This document shows positions 10,785-23,456 of a DNA stretch of 64,000 nucleotides, piece by piece. The notes beneath the pieces were generated by a model. It saw only the letters and a list, made by a program, of their open reading frames with translations, searched no databases and had not been told where the DNA came from. This DNA is from Zygnema cylindricum (lineage: Eukaryota > Streptophyta > Zygnematophyceae > Zygnematales > Zygnemataceae). The stretch is from the NCBI GenBank assembly GCA_037447655.1, contig JBBHKE010002617.1:1-64000 (forward strand), read 5' to 3'. A program made the translations under genes and the position numbers. Numbering within the stretch: position 1 is the stretch's first letter; the number at the start of each line of letters is the position of its first letter.

Positions 10785-11910
10785 CGTGAGACGGTTGTAG
10801 ACGACTACAAAACTTGCGACAATTGGTGATGTCTACAAAAAAAATTGATGGTTTTATACGTTTGTAGTATTGTAGTTTTTTGTGACATTATATATGTCTT
10901 CGGATTTGTGACATTGTGGGTTTTGTGACATTGTGGTGTCGTGCTCACTTGTGACAACAAACATGTCATGAATTCCAAAATTTTCCACCATGGTTTCCCG
11001 ATGGACTCCTTTTTTTCTGTTTGTTTATTCTCAATCTACCTGCCATCGAACTACGCCCAATAGTAATTAAAAAATACATGTTTTTTAAAGCTCTTTCATT
11101 TCATACCATTTTTGTCGTGTTTCAACCAAATAATAATCAGTGGTAGCGGTAGTTTAGTGTGAGAAAAGGTGACGACAGCGTAGACTTTTGCGAAGAACCA
11201 TGAATGAAAATAAAGGTTTGAGACTGGCGCAATCTATTTCTGTGGATGTGCGTGATGGACAAAAAAAAAACTCGTAGTGTCCCTCGAATTAACATTTCAC
11301 ATTCATTGGGCACTTGCGTGTAAGTTTTACCATTCGCTACCCAAAAACTATTATAACTATAATCCCCTAACAATGTGATTTTGATATAAATTTGTTGATA
11401 AGTTTAAACATCGCGCTCATTAGTCAAAAATTGGACGGCAAAGTGAATATAAAAGACAGCAAACTCGTACAACATTACGAGTAACAATGAGACATTATTT
11501 GTCTTGTGGTCTTTACAACTTTTTCGTACGACAAATGATATTTTTTTTGCATACTCGGTTTCGAGGAAAATTACATAAACTATCGGATACAACAACACAT
11601 GAGCACTCCCATTAAGGTTTACTGGCCATGTAATCTTAATCGAAACCCAGTGATATAAAGTTGGTTATTAACAAATATTCTTCGTACTATTTTTAATACA
11701 CTTCCAATGTGTAAAATTGTATTTTTTCATTAAAAGTTTGAAAAAGGTTGTAGATGCCATACAAATTTGGGACAACTATACTACAAACGTTAGCTATTTA
11801 TTTATGCGGTAAGCGTTTAGTTTTTGGTGACATTATGGCGACATGCTTTCTTGTAACGGCGTCGATATCACTAATTGTATAACTTTCCACCATGGATTTC
11901 CTAAGTTTAA
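10785..11910. repeat. imperfect direct repeat pair (about 170 bp each)
   Basis: The segments 10785-10995 and 11735-11910 share, in order: GTTGTAGA, a (TTTG)GTGACATTAT stretch, a GTGTCGTGCTC-like or GCGACATGCTT-like word, and TTTCCACCATGG followed by TTTCC. Divergence is high. They could be two remnants of one element family or the ends of a decayed element. I see no coding sequence between them. Confidence 0.45.
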
Positions 11911-13554
11911 TTTACCTTTTTTCACTCTCGTGTTTTGTTTTAATAAGAGTGAAAAGGTGAAGGGTCATGGGAGGGAGAAGGGGAGGGAGAGGGAGTGAGA
12001 GACAAAAAAAAAAGGCAACATAAAAGTATTTTTTTGCAAAATAACCCATGAATAATATTGGAGGTTTGACAGCCTTTGCAATCTGTTCTCCAAACATTCA
12101 CACTATGGGCAAATGAAAAACAACATGTGTTATTCACCGTGCAAAAATGTTAGCAAGCATGGGATATATGCGAGTACGTTTTCCTATGCGTTGTTCACTT
12201 GTTGATTTTACTAAAACTGACTCTCCATCCGGTTTTAGCAAGTTGAGGTTGTATGACATGACAACGGGTTGACAAGGGGAAAACAATTGGCGTGCAATCT
12301 AAGTCTAAAGATTGAATAATATCGTAATATACTATAGTTTGTACTCTTGTTTGTACATGAAAAAATTGTTGTAAAGTTAGTTTTGGAGGAAAATGATAAA
12401 ATAACTCCCTTATGTAAACACAAAGGCATTAAATCTTACAAAGATATGCAACGTACTAACGTATATGCTAGTTGTTTTTATAAGTTAGGTTGCTAAAAAT
12501 AAGCATTAGTAATTTTGTTTACCGATTGTGATGTGATATTTATGTTGGCCAAAAATAAGTAGTGGTTGATGTCCATACGACTAAGACATTGATATTGACA
12601 ATGTTTTACGTTCTCATAAATTGATAAAAAGAGAGGTGAAATAGTTAACATCTTGAATTTTAATATTCGAGAATCACATATGTCATAAAAGGAACATGTG
12701 TTTAAGAGGTTAAGAATCATCTTATACGAAATAATAACCCACGGGGCCCATTAATACTCTCAATGCAAAGCAAGTCGAGATATCATAAAATCTTAAGGGA
12801 AATAAAAAAAAAAGATTGTCCCAACTTTAGATACCGTGTCAAATGCACCAACTCGTTTAGGAATCTTATTTGTACCGCGCGAGGTCAATTTAAATGTTAC
12901 TCTGTTAAAAATGTATAATGCTTTAGTATTTTTGAGGTGACAAAAACCTTAGATGGTCGGTTATAACTTTCAAGGCTTTGAGTAAATGTATAATTGTTCG
13001 TAAAAGTTATAAAATGAAGCGGAAGGGGTAACATTTTCCCATTACCTGAATCAAATGAATGTATAGATAAAAGTAACTCCAAGTGCGTGAGAATAACGAA
13101 ATAAACTTTATTACGTTGTCCTTGATTAACTTGACTTGTTGGCGATTTTTTCACTTATGTCCGCATTTAAGACTAGTTAGAGACTCTCATTGCAAATACT
13201 GTTATTTTTATAAAAATGCATCATATGTTTTGTATCCATTTTCTATTCCAACGGATTAACTGTTAACCACTCATAATAAATAATACCAAGTTTGTCATAG
13301 ATGTGCAACAACACAAAATGACGATAAACAACCAAAAGAGTGTTTTTTTTAATGTAAAAACAGTAAGAATACCGACTCAACTACCCTACTCACGTGATCC
13401 GAAGACCAACGTGAACCAAAATAATTCCCAAAAATGTTGGTGTGTGTGGTAGCCACCTACTGTACATACTACTAATGAACCCCACACTAAAATCCCATGC
13501 ATGTCATGACTCTGAAATTATGAAATCTAATTGATTATAGCAGTACATGTGTAG

Positions 13555-13735
13555 TGATATTAGCTTAAATATTTTTCTCGCCACTTTCCCCATCTTTTCT
13601 TCTTTCGCACATGTCGAATTTGCGATTGGAGACGGCTGATAGGAAGGCCAAAATCTTGTCTTCATCTGCAACATTCGGATTAGCAATCCTGGTCGTCCGA
13701 CAATTGTGCAAGGAGAACATATGTTTTAACCGGCA
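13555..13735. mobile_element. degenerate foldback MITE (third copy of the 25.9/60.4 kb family)
   Basis: The left arm TCGCCACTTTCCCCATCTTT and the right arm around GCAAGGAGAACATATGTTTT are inverted relative to each other. They align with the arms at 25920-26060 and 60460-60620 (CGCCACTTAAAAC..., CTCCGTACACACTTGTCCGA and complement). The centre (GATTGGAGACGG, GGCCAAAATCTTG) also matches. It is more diverged than the other two copies. Confidence 0.55.
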
Positions 13736-14789
13736 ATGATAAAACCACATATAGGGATTTTCGGTGCACCTTTACACTTGGTTTGACCGTGCGATGGTAC
13801 ATTTTTCATATCGGTTGAAACCGGTTTCGGCAGGATCGAGCCGATCCAAGCGGTTTCTGAAATTGGTCAAACCGAGCCATTCCGGTTGAAACCGTTAGCC
13901 AATTAGTGAAATCGAACCGGCACAAAAACCGGTTTTGTTCGGCTTGAAACGGCTTCAGCCCAAACCAGTACGGTCCCCTTGCTGTACGAACAGTAAGATA
14001 CGGTAATATTTTTCCATGGTTTCTTATCGACGGTGGGGGTACTGTAACGTTGTCGTGAATGCGCCAGAATAAGTACACTCCGTGAACTGGAAATATTTGA
14101 CAGAAGTGCAGAACATTCCGGCCTGTGGCAAACTATTATGTCACATGCGAAATCAACCGACTTTAGGTAGATGTACCTGTCGTTCCACAAAGGAAAAGAA
14201 ACTTTCAGAGTGGCAACCTGCCTCAAGAATTTAATGGACCACCTATTCTAAATTCGAGATTCGTTTCCGTACTATTAAACACACGCCAAGTTGCAAAATC
14301 GTACATTAGTACACGGAAATTTTATTATCATTGGATCCACAAACTACGGATAAAAACCGTCCACTTTTTTCCGCATGACCGCGACAGACCTAAATATTCT
14401 CAACCCCGGAAACCCGCGGGATTAGGGCCCATCCAGCCGTCCAGATCTGCCTCGAGAGGACAAAAAATCAAAAGTGTACGAAATGATATCATGCCATTCC
14501 ATCCTGTATCATCTGCGGACCTTCAGGTTAAAAAGAAGATAACCTTTCGTATCCCTTACCGGCCGGTCAGTATCTTTTGCACAGATTTTCTCTCAACTCT
14601 GCCGGCCGTTAAAGTCTCTCATTGTGCTCCTCCCTCCTTTGCAGTTCGATTATTTCACCACACGTGCCAAATAAACCATGGGTGTGTTGGCCAAGGAGCT
14701 CTGCCTCCTCATCCTCTAAACTGTAAAAGGCATTGCCACTTGTCGCCTCTTCAAACGCCATTTTTTCGCCCTTCTTGTCTGACGGCGCC

Positions 14790-17700
14790 ATGGCCGACAG
14801 TACCATCTCTGTCATTATCGATTATCTTCGGAAGCACAAGTATAGTCGAGCGGCTACTGCTCTCCGAGCAGAAGCTTCTGCAAGACGACAAAAAAGTACG
14901 TCTCCGACGTCTCCAAGCCTCTCCTCTGGAGATCCTGCTGATGCTGACGTGGATTTGTACCTCCAGCTGCATCTCCAGAATTTAGGATCGCCACATGGCT
15001 CCTTTTCAGAGGGAGACGGAGCATCAGGAGAAGTTGCATCAGCAAGCAACATGGCCTCCATGTATTCTCATCCACATGGACCTCCGATTGTGACTCACCT
15101 TCCTGAAAGTCTTGCCACGTGGGCAAATGGAGCCTCCTCTTTTGTTGAACCGCCTCCGTCTTTTTCTGGCGTTGTTTCCTTGTCTGACGTCAGCATTTTG
15201 GCCACGTCAGATCCTACGTCAGCAGCATTGTCGTCTCCGAAGGCACAAGGAACAGAAGGTTTGGAATCGGAGCTTCCGAGACTGCCACCTGTCCGTTTGA
15301 GGTCAGTTGACAAAGACTTGGATGCTGTTAAACAGATGGGAGGAGCAGGAGGAGAGGAGGGCAGGAGAGAAGGAGAGAATCTGGCTGAGAGACCTGCCAC
15401 TGATTCAGTTAGGGTTTGTTCTCCTTCCGATGGAGGAAGTGACGGCGGAGGAGTGGTGACCTTAGGGCCTGTGGTGGTAGGCTCAGGCTATGGTCAGACT
15501 CTGAGCTCAGAAATTTTGGGAAACAGGCGACTGAGAGGCTCCGTGAGTGAGGGAATAGTGGAGGTGGATGAGGTTACGTCAAATGTGACAAGTGACAGAC
15601 CGTTGAGAGCAGTCTCTGAAGGAGCAGGAGGAGGGGGAGAGGAGGAAGCGTTGGTTGGAGGAACAGAGTCGGGTCGAGATTTTAGTACAGGTAATGATTG
15701 GGATTCGGACGCATACGAAGACGAAGACGACGTCGGTTATGTTCGACAGCCAATAGAAGACGAGGAATGGTTTTTGACGAATGAGATAGAGTATCCGAGT
15801 GATGATGAGAGGGCGAGAAATTCTCGACAGGTGGCGAAGGGAGGAGGAGGAGGAGAGAGTGTACCAAGTCCTACGAGTGTGGAAGAAGAAGTGTATTTCT
15901 CGGGAGAGGAATACTATCAAGACCAAGGAGAGAGAAGGAGAATGGGTGGGAGTGGGAATGGGAACAGTGGGGGGGGAGGAGGAGAGGAGGAAGGGAGAGG
16001 AGAAGGGAGCAATGCGCTTGTAGACGATACTCGGGCAAAAGAGAGGAGGAGGAGGGCCCAAGGAGGGTCCACTTGGGAGGGCCTTTTAGAGCAGGTGAAT
16101 CAGCATCGACAGGATAGCAACGAAGGAGAGGGAGAGGGGGAGGGAGGAGAGGAGGAAGAGGATGATCAGTTACTAGATGGAGCTCGGTCGATCGAGGCAC
16201 GGTCGATTGGTGTGACTGGAAGTGACATTGCTGAGGCAGGCAGTTCTATGAGGGAATCTGTATTGGGAGGAAGCAGTGAGGGGGATGGAGACAGTAGTAA
16301 AGGAGGAGTAGGAGGAGGAGCTTCCAGTGGTTTATTAGGAAGACGAGGGCGAATGTCGTTGCCAACAGTATCAAGGAAAGAGGGACAGGGGGAGGGAGGG
16401 GGAGAAGGAGAGGGCGAGGGAGAGGGAGAGTATGCTGGGAGTGCAGGAAGAGGTAGTGATTCCAAAGAAGGACGTGAGGATTATGTGGGAGAACCCGAAG
16501 GTCTCGGATATAGAGGAGATTGGCCTCAGAAAGGAAGTAAAAAGGAAGGGATTTCTCATTTAGAAGGAGAGAATGGGAACTTAGGACCAAGTAGTAGGAA
16601 TGGGGGAGCGTCTGGTGGAGGTGGTTTTGGTTTTGGCGGCTTTGGAGGATTTTCTTTTCCGTCTCCTTCGAGTGGAGGAGAAGCTCTATCTCGAATGGAT
16701 TCTGGGAGGTCTATGTGGTCTGTAGGGGAACAAATGCCGGAAAGGTCGACAAATGAAGATGGAGATGAACTTGGGAGTAGTGTTTTGAGTGGACCAGACG
16801 ATACTTTAGCTTCTTGGAAAAGAAAAAGTGGAGGATCTTCTCCGATCTTGAGCCCCCGTCAAAATGTCGAATATGTGGATGATGGAGGGAGTTTTTGTGG
16901 AGATGGGGATGAATGGATGGGTTCTAGTTTAGAAGACGCAGAGAGAGAGGTTCAAAAGCTTATGAAGAAGGCAGAGAAGAATGCGAGTGGAGTTTCGGGA
17001 AATGATCGTCTCCGAGTTTTGCGTCAAGGGAAAGGTGAAAGTTTGGGTGATTTGGAGGAGATGAAAGGGGTAGATCCGGAGTTAGAGTCAATTTTACAGC
17101 CAGATATTGGACTAAAAAATAGTGGAGGTTCTACGGATGGAAGAACAGTGGAGGAGGATGAGGCGGTAGTTTCGGCTGAGGGATTGTTGCCAGGAGAGGT
17201 GGTAGAGTTCGGTATAATAATGCCTGATAGTGATATTACAGAAGTACCACAGAAATATGAAGGTGAGTATAGGGAGGTTTTGCGAGAAGGCGTAGAAACC
17301 ACTAAGGATTTAGGAGAAGAAGAGGCGGGGACCGTTAAAGAGGTTAAAAATGTTGTTTCGGATCAAGATGGAAATCAGAAATCGAAAGCGGAAAGGAGTG
17401 GAGGACAGGATCGGGCTCGTCACCGGCCGAGGCACGACGATGACGAATTTGAAACTTTCAATTTGAAAGTGATTCATAGAAAGAATAGGTGAGAACAAAA
17501 CGTTTTATTTACAGGCTTCTAGCATGTTTAGACGTTGGGATTAAGAACAGTAACGAATAATTTCTAAACCTTGCAATCATCAAGGGCTTGTGTAGTCTAC
17601 CTAATTGTAAAAAAAATAAAAAACCTGTTCACAAAGGCGGTTAACTGTGCCGTTAACTTCAGGAAATCAGTCTGGTAGGGCATTGATAAAGCTTAAAGAG

Positions 17701-20700
17701 GCTACTGTTGGAGATAATTTATCCTTTTGTGGCTATGTCAAAGTCAAATTTAGGAAGGGGGAATGATTCACAGAATAGTTAAAACTTGATGAGCTGAAAA
17801 CTGCCCCGTTATTTCTGAAGTTTGTTAAAATGACAGGAGTAACTGAAGTCATATATGGTGTGACAAGTTCTTCTATCCTGCAAATTTTGAAAGACATATG
17901 TTTGATTGTCATCAAGTAACTTCTCAGAGTTTTTATTCAAACTTGAATAGTTCTAAAGTTTGTTTTTGTCCTCGTCTACGTCTCGCTTTTGTCCTCTTTG
18001 TATCACATTTCAAATTAAATCACAAATGATTAGCTTTACTGGTTTTCAGCTTAAAGGTTAATTTGTGTAAGGGGAACAATATATTGCACCTCTTCAATAT
18101 ATATCCTTAGTCCTCAGACTGTTTTTCTGGAGTACTTTATGGCAGTGTAGAAGAAGGAAAGTATTTTGAACTCTTGCATTCTTGGTTGATGGATAACCAT
18201 TATAGTCACAAGACAACAATTGGCCAGTTCTGGAGGAGTCTGGATAAGTCTTTAATTCCATTCTTCTATATTTTGGACCTATATATGTATATATATATAT
18301 AGAAGAATGGAATTAAAGACTAAAACAAGACTAGGTTTAAACAGGGCTTTAACTGGAGCTAATTTTCAAACAGTTGAACAAAAACGATGACCTACAACCT
18401 GTGACCTAACCTTGTCTTCCTATATATGTATATGTATATAATCAAGCCATGACTCATTGTGGGCGCCTGCTTCTGCTCACATTTATGCATGGATAATACT
18501 GCATGCATGGATAATACTGAAGGCTGCCTTCAGAAAACCAAGCAATTAAGGTTTTTCTGGTTCTTTTCTCCTTGTCAGGACGGGTTTCGAGGAAGAGAAG
18601 GATTTTCCGGTGGTCATTAATTCGTTAATTGCTGGGCGTTATCATGTGACGGAATATCTCGGTTCCGCCGCTTTCAGTAAAGCAATTCAGGCACATGACT
18701 TGCAAACAGGAATGGATGTCTGTATGAAGATCATAAAAAACAACAAAGATTTTTTTGATCAGAGTTTGGATGAGGTGAAACTGCTCAAATATATCAACAA
18801 GCATGATCCTGGGGACAAGCATCACATCTTGCGACTTTATGACTATTTTTATCATCGGGTGAGTTTGGGATTGACTTTAGAGAGATGTTCTTGCTTACAA
18901 AGGACTGATGAATGGAATGAATTGTCCCTGACGTTTTCCTTTTCCAACTGGCTTCATAACTTCAATTTTAACTCAGAGATGTTTTTCTATGCCGCTCCCC
19001 CCATTCACTTATGTGTACTTCTTGGTTTGCAGTATTTGGTTGTAAACAAGGGGACGTGCTCTTTATGAAAATCTGCACAGTTTAGAAGTTAGAAAAGAAA
19101 CAACAATAAGCTATAGATGTTCGTTAGCTTTTAATGTTTAATCGGCTTAGGTACAGACAATGTATTTTCAGATACCGTCCTTGTTCTGGTCTAACACTTG
19201 ATTTTGACATGGCAGAAGAGTTTGTTAGATCATTTCACAAATGTTTACTCCCCTTTAATTCTCTGAGTATAAGTTTTTTGACTTGTAAAGTCCATACAGT
19301 TTCAAGTTTGGAAAACTGGATTTTAGCGGGCAGTTGTTGAATTGTTGCAACTATTATGAAGCAGGTATAAACAATTTGAGGTTTTATGCAAACTTGTGAA
19401 TCAGTCAAGTAAACTTAAGATACCGATAGAAGTAAAAAATTGAAAATTTGGACTGGATATTTGTAAATGTGACAATTTCGTAGCTTCTGGTGACCACTTA
19501 GTTCTTTTCTACAATTGAATACCTGAAATCTGTAGTCCATGAATTTAATAGAACCTCACTTTAACCGGCGTTGCTGAAACCAGACATCTATGTACAAAAA
19601 TTTGAACATAAAATTGTTGGATAGCACTCCATTTCCGTCTCGCTGTTAACTTTTTCTTGAAATTTTTAATGTTAGCACCGGTGTACCACACCGTGAATCG
19701 CTTATAGTGTAAAGAAATTATTAGTGTAAAGAAACAATTATTTGCCTAACGCCAACAAAACATTAACGCTAATCTATACATCTAACACTAATTCGGATAC
19801 ACTTCCCATAGTGTAGCCGCTATAGCCTGTGTTCACACAGTTGACGTTTGAACATGTGAGAACAGGTTTGAATTTCCCCCGTCTTTACTATAGGAATCAA
19901 ATCTCAGCGCGCCTTCCCCCATCAACGCCACTCACTTTGACGCCTTTTCTGTACATTTGTACAAAAAATCGATCAGTTTTCGTGCATTACAGTGCTTAAA
20001 AACCGCCCAAATTAGAGTCATCGAGGCTAATTAAACCGTACCTATATTAACGGAAGGAAAAAATAGTGTTATCAATTCTATTTTAGGTTCAAGGGTCAAA
20101 ATTTAGGGGCGCTGATATAGTGTTATTAACACTATAAGCGGCTCACGGTGTACCGTAGTACCCACCCCCATGAACTTTGAATGATTAGGGTTTGGGCCAG
20201 CTGAACTTTTTTACTGATGTTGTTGCTGACAAGTTTAAAACCGACAATATTCTGCATGGGAATGTTCAGATATTTAATTTACTCAATTTCTTTACATAAT
20301 CAGGTGTTCACATTTTGTCCTATGTCTTTAAATTGGTCGGGATGATAGTGACAGTCTAATAAATCATAGTACGATATTGTACTTAAGTATAAATAAAATT
20401 GGATGGAACCAGGTTCAAATTCCCATAAAACTTGGTGATTCAAAGTTCCATTTATAGAAACAATTTAGTAATTACTGAACTGCCACTGAGTTGAACAGGG
20501 TGGGTATTACGGTATATGAAATGACCATTAGGAGGAGCTAATTTATCAGAAAAGCATTTCTCTCGGTTTTTTACCTTGATGGTTGCAAAAATAATGGTTT
20601 AAATCCTGTTTGATTTTATTTCCTAGAACAGGAAACCTTCTCATGGTATTGTTGCACGAAGTTTGCTGTTCAAAATTTGCATATGGTTGAAACTAAGCAA

Positions 20701-23456
20701 ATTTCATTTCTAATTGTCCCTCACTTGCCAACCTAAAATCTGAACTCTCTGAAACGTTTTTAAGAATTCAGACTTGATAATTCGGGTTTTGCACACATCC
20801 CAACCGAGCTCTTTTTTCAGGTAGAGTCAAGTTGGTTGTAAATACAGCCATAACTGGTGTCATATGGCATGATATGTGCTTTTCATATTTACGGTATTGA
20901 CTTTTGTTTTTGAAATGAAAGGTCTTATTAATTGTCTGTGGATATTGATGGATGGGTCACAGGAACACCTTTTTATTGTATGTGAGCTTCTCAGAGCAAA
21001 TTTATATGAATTTCATAAATACAATCGAGAATCTGGTGGAGAAGTTTATTTCACGATGGCTAGACTACAGGTATGTGTACATCGTACCGCTGTGACTCCC
21101 AAAAGTACAAATAGATGTGTTTCCATGTCCTTTTAGTTCAAAGAGCACCAAACTGGGTTTTTTTTTTCTTAATTGTTATAGATTTTGCAGTTGTTTCTTT
21201 TTATGAAATAAGGTTTTACGTTGTTGTTGATGGAAAGAAATTGCTCCTTATTTAAAGGAATATTTGTCAGTTTCAGTCGAAAACGTTATGTCTTTTTTGT
21301 GCAAATTTATGGGTAAAAGTGCTGACACGTTTTAGAAAGGGATTACGTTCCTTTTTGGTGATAGTAATTTTCCTTCCCTTGATGGACTATTCTGTTTGAT
21401 GATGTATTATTTCTTTAGTTGACAGAGGATTTCGATGATGACCAAATAATAATTCTATGTTATTTTTCCCCTTTTGTATGGCAGTCGATCACAAAACAGT
21501 GCTTGGAGGCACTGAGATTTATGCACTCTTTGGGTCTAATTCACTGTGACTTGAAACCAGAAAACATTTTGGTGAAAAGTTACAGTCGATGTGAAGTAAA
21601 AGTGATCGATCTGGGGAGTAGCTGTTTCGAAACTGATCATCTTTGTTCTTATGTCCAATCACGATCTTATCGGGCACCCGAAGTAATTTTGGGATTGCCC
21701 TACGGGCAAAAAATCGACATCTGGTCTCTTGGCTGCATTCTAGCTGAACTCTGTTCAGGGCAGGTAAAAAATATGAAAAGAGGGAGTTTTGGGAATTTAA
21801 GAGGTGGTCATGTTTTTATGCTTTCCTCTTCCCATTGTCTATTTTCATCAACTTTATTGGGTTTTCACCAAACCAAACCAAATCAAAGTAGAGGCAGTAA
21901 AATTGTTTAAGTCTTCAACATGTAAACTTCCTGTCTAAAATCTTAAATCAATTAGAAAAATGTACACATGAGACATCTGCACATGTATGAAAAAATAACA
22001 TAAAGCTGTAAGGTATTAACCGTGTAACTCCCCATTTCCACCGAAACAGACATTGCGTCTTTCATGAAACTTATTGTCCACAATTAGCTATGATGTCAAT
22101 AAACATATGCGAAGAGCAGAATCAACTATAGTTCCTCTTCAACATAGAGCTATGACTTCCAAGGGATTGAATTGTAATATCTGTCTTTTGCCTTTTTTTT
22201 TTTTTTTTGGGGTGAAAAACAGGTTTTGTTTCAGAATGACTCTCTAGCAACACTTCTAGCTCGGGTGGTGGGAATTTTGGGTCCCATTGATCCTATTATT
22301 CTTTCGAGGGGACGTGACACTCACAAATATTTCACCAAGAACCAAATGCTGTATGAGCGAAATCCGGTGAGGTTTTAGCAGATCTTTTAAGTTCTTGTCA
22401 GGTGATGTGGAGGTCTTTCATGTTGGAGTTAGTTCTTGATTCTTGATTTTTGGTTATAGCGGTAAGCTTACCTATGAGTCTGAGGGCAGTTACATATGCG
22501 TGTGGTCAGAAAGCAAGCGTGAATACAGCTCATTTTGTTCAGCGGTTATAGACAGGATAATAAGTCGTTACATTACTTCTTGAATTTTCATTTCAAAACA
22601 GTTCCCCTGCCAAAGACACCATTATGACTTCGGTACCATTTTTTCTGAGCAATCAAAATGCAAGATTAGAAGGTTCTCGTAATTGTTCAGAAAGTTCACT
22701 GTGAATCGCCACGAGTAAAGAAATGACCAGCATGGGGTTTATATTAGTGTCATCTATTCTAATTCAGTTCTGATTGTTGGCTGATTTTGAATCGTTAAAA
22801 AAAAATTGGTGGTTATTTACGCAGTTTTTTGGTCAAAGTGCAATAAACAGGCTCCATATTGGTTATTTTTTTCGACTTCTTTCTACTTATACATGGCGGT
22901 GAACTGTACCCAAATTTCTTATCTTAAAGTACAAAAAAACAATCATCGGTGTTTTACATTTTCTAGCGTGCTTCGAAAGTGTACTACGAAGCATCTATAG
23001 TGGGAATTCTCTCCCTTTCTTTTCTGGTTGGGTGTCACAACCTGTGAGTTGATGGGGACTTATAGCTTATCCGGAAATTATTACACATGAAATATCATGG
23101 TCTTTTGCATTTGATTAAATATATTTTTTAACAAAAGTGGCATTGTTTCTAACTTCGCCAAAAGTACACTCGATAGACATCATCGTCCTCGTGTCTTTTT
23201 CCGGTTTCTTTTCCTATTTTGACTTTTTTTTTTAATTGTTATTTTTGTTGGTTATTTGGTGTGACAGGAGTCGGACCAACTGGAATATCTGATCCCAAAG
23301 AAAACCTCTTTGAAGCATCGATTACCTATGGGAGATCCCGGGTTCATAGATTTTGTGGAGTGCTTATTGCAAGTAAATCCCGAGAAAAGGCCTACGGCTT
23401 TGGAAGCACTTGACCATCCATGGCTCTCATGTCCTTACGAGCCAATCACAGCCTAA
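14790..23456 (+). CDS. DYRKP: plant-type DYRK protein kinase (DYRKP) with LisH domain
   Basis: Exons are 14790-17488, 18579-18858, 20963-21070, 21485-21763, 22223-22366 and 23268-23456. All have GT-AG borders and compatible phases, giving 1232 residues. The ATG at 14790 sits in CGCCATGGCC. Residues 1-33 form a LisH motif ([20 protein letters not shown]). Residues about 40-890 are an acidic, Gly/Ser/Glu-rich low-complexity arm, all in exon 1. The kinase domain (about 921-1227) has the ATP lysine K950 in VCMKIIK, catalytic loop HCDLKPEN (1049-1056), DLG at 1071-1073 in place of DFG, and the DYRK activation segment [11 protein letters not shown] with Y1091 in the autophosphorylated position. The Gly-loop is atypical ([10 protein letters not shown]). 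It matches the plant-specific DYRKP group. A Chlamydomonas member affects starch metabolism; the substrate here is unknown. Confidence 0.95.
18248..18320. repeat. perfect 23-bp inverted repeat with 27-nt AT-rich loop
   Basis: The arm at 18248-18270 (starting GTCTTTAATTCCATTC) is the exact reverse complement of 18298-18320 (ending GAATGGAATTAAAGAC). The loop is an ATATAT run. It lies in the first intron of the DYRKP gene, so a hairpin would form in the pre-mRNA. It could be a very short MITE. A small-RNA role is not supported by sequence alone. Confidence 0.9.
19676..20165. mobile_element. non-autonomous inverted-repeat element in DYRKP intron 2
   Basis: The left end has CACACCGTGAATCGCTTATA followed by GTGT. 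The right end (about 20129-20152) has ACACTATAAGCGGCTCACGG then TGTACC. These are inverted copies of one another over about 25-30 bp. The roughly 490-bp interior has no coding sequence. The left terminus and its neighbouring TTACACTAATAATTTC word recur at 60659-60705 in opposite orientation. I could not define a clean target duplication. Confidence 0.7.
20401..20505. repeat. dispersed repeat (pair with 61121-61220)
   Basis: The segment TGGAACCAGGTTCAAATT through ACTGAACTGCCACTGAGTTG and AACAGGG is repeated in the same orientation at 61121-61220 with moderate divergence. The class is unknown. It lies in DYRKP intron 2. Confidence 0.7.

Larger units (their letters stand above)
9831..14789. other. 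AT-rich intergenic region, no host gene seen
   Basis: Five kilobases without a supportable gene. Open frames are all under 170 codons and look random. Visible structure: an imperfect direct repeat of about 170 bp (10785-10995 and 11735-11910), a degenerate copy of the small inverted-repeat transposon (about 13555-13735), and a patch rich in AACCGG/CCGGTT words at 13805-13960. The last 400 bases form the promoter and 5' leader of the kinase gene. I could not identify a TATA box with confidence. Confidence 0.55.

Noticed and set aside
14733-14789. Longer kinase N-terminus starting at 14733
   Set aside because: The codon at 14733 is TTG. The first ATG in frame, 14790, has a strong context and directly opens the LisH motif.
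20405-20425. tRNA T-arm-like word (GGTTCAAATTCC)
   Set aside because: No cloverleaf or anticodon arm can be drawn around it, and the word belongs to a dispersed repeat also found at 61.1 kb without the same match.
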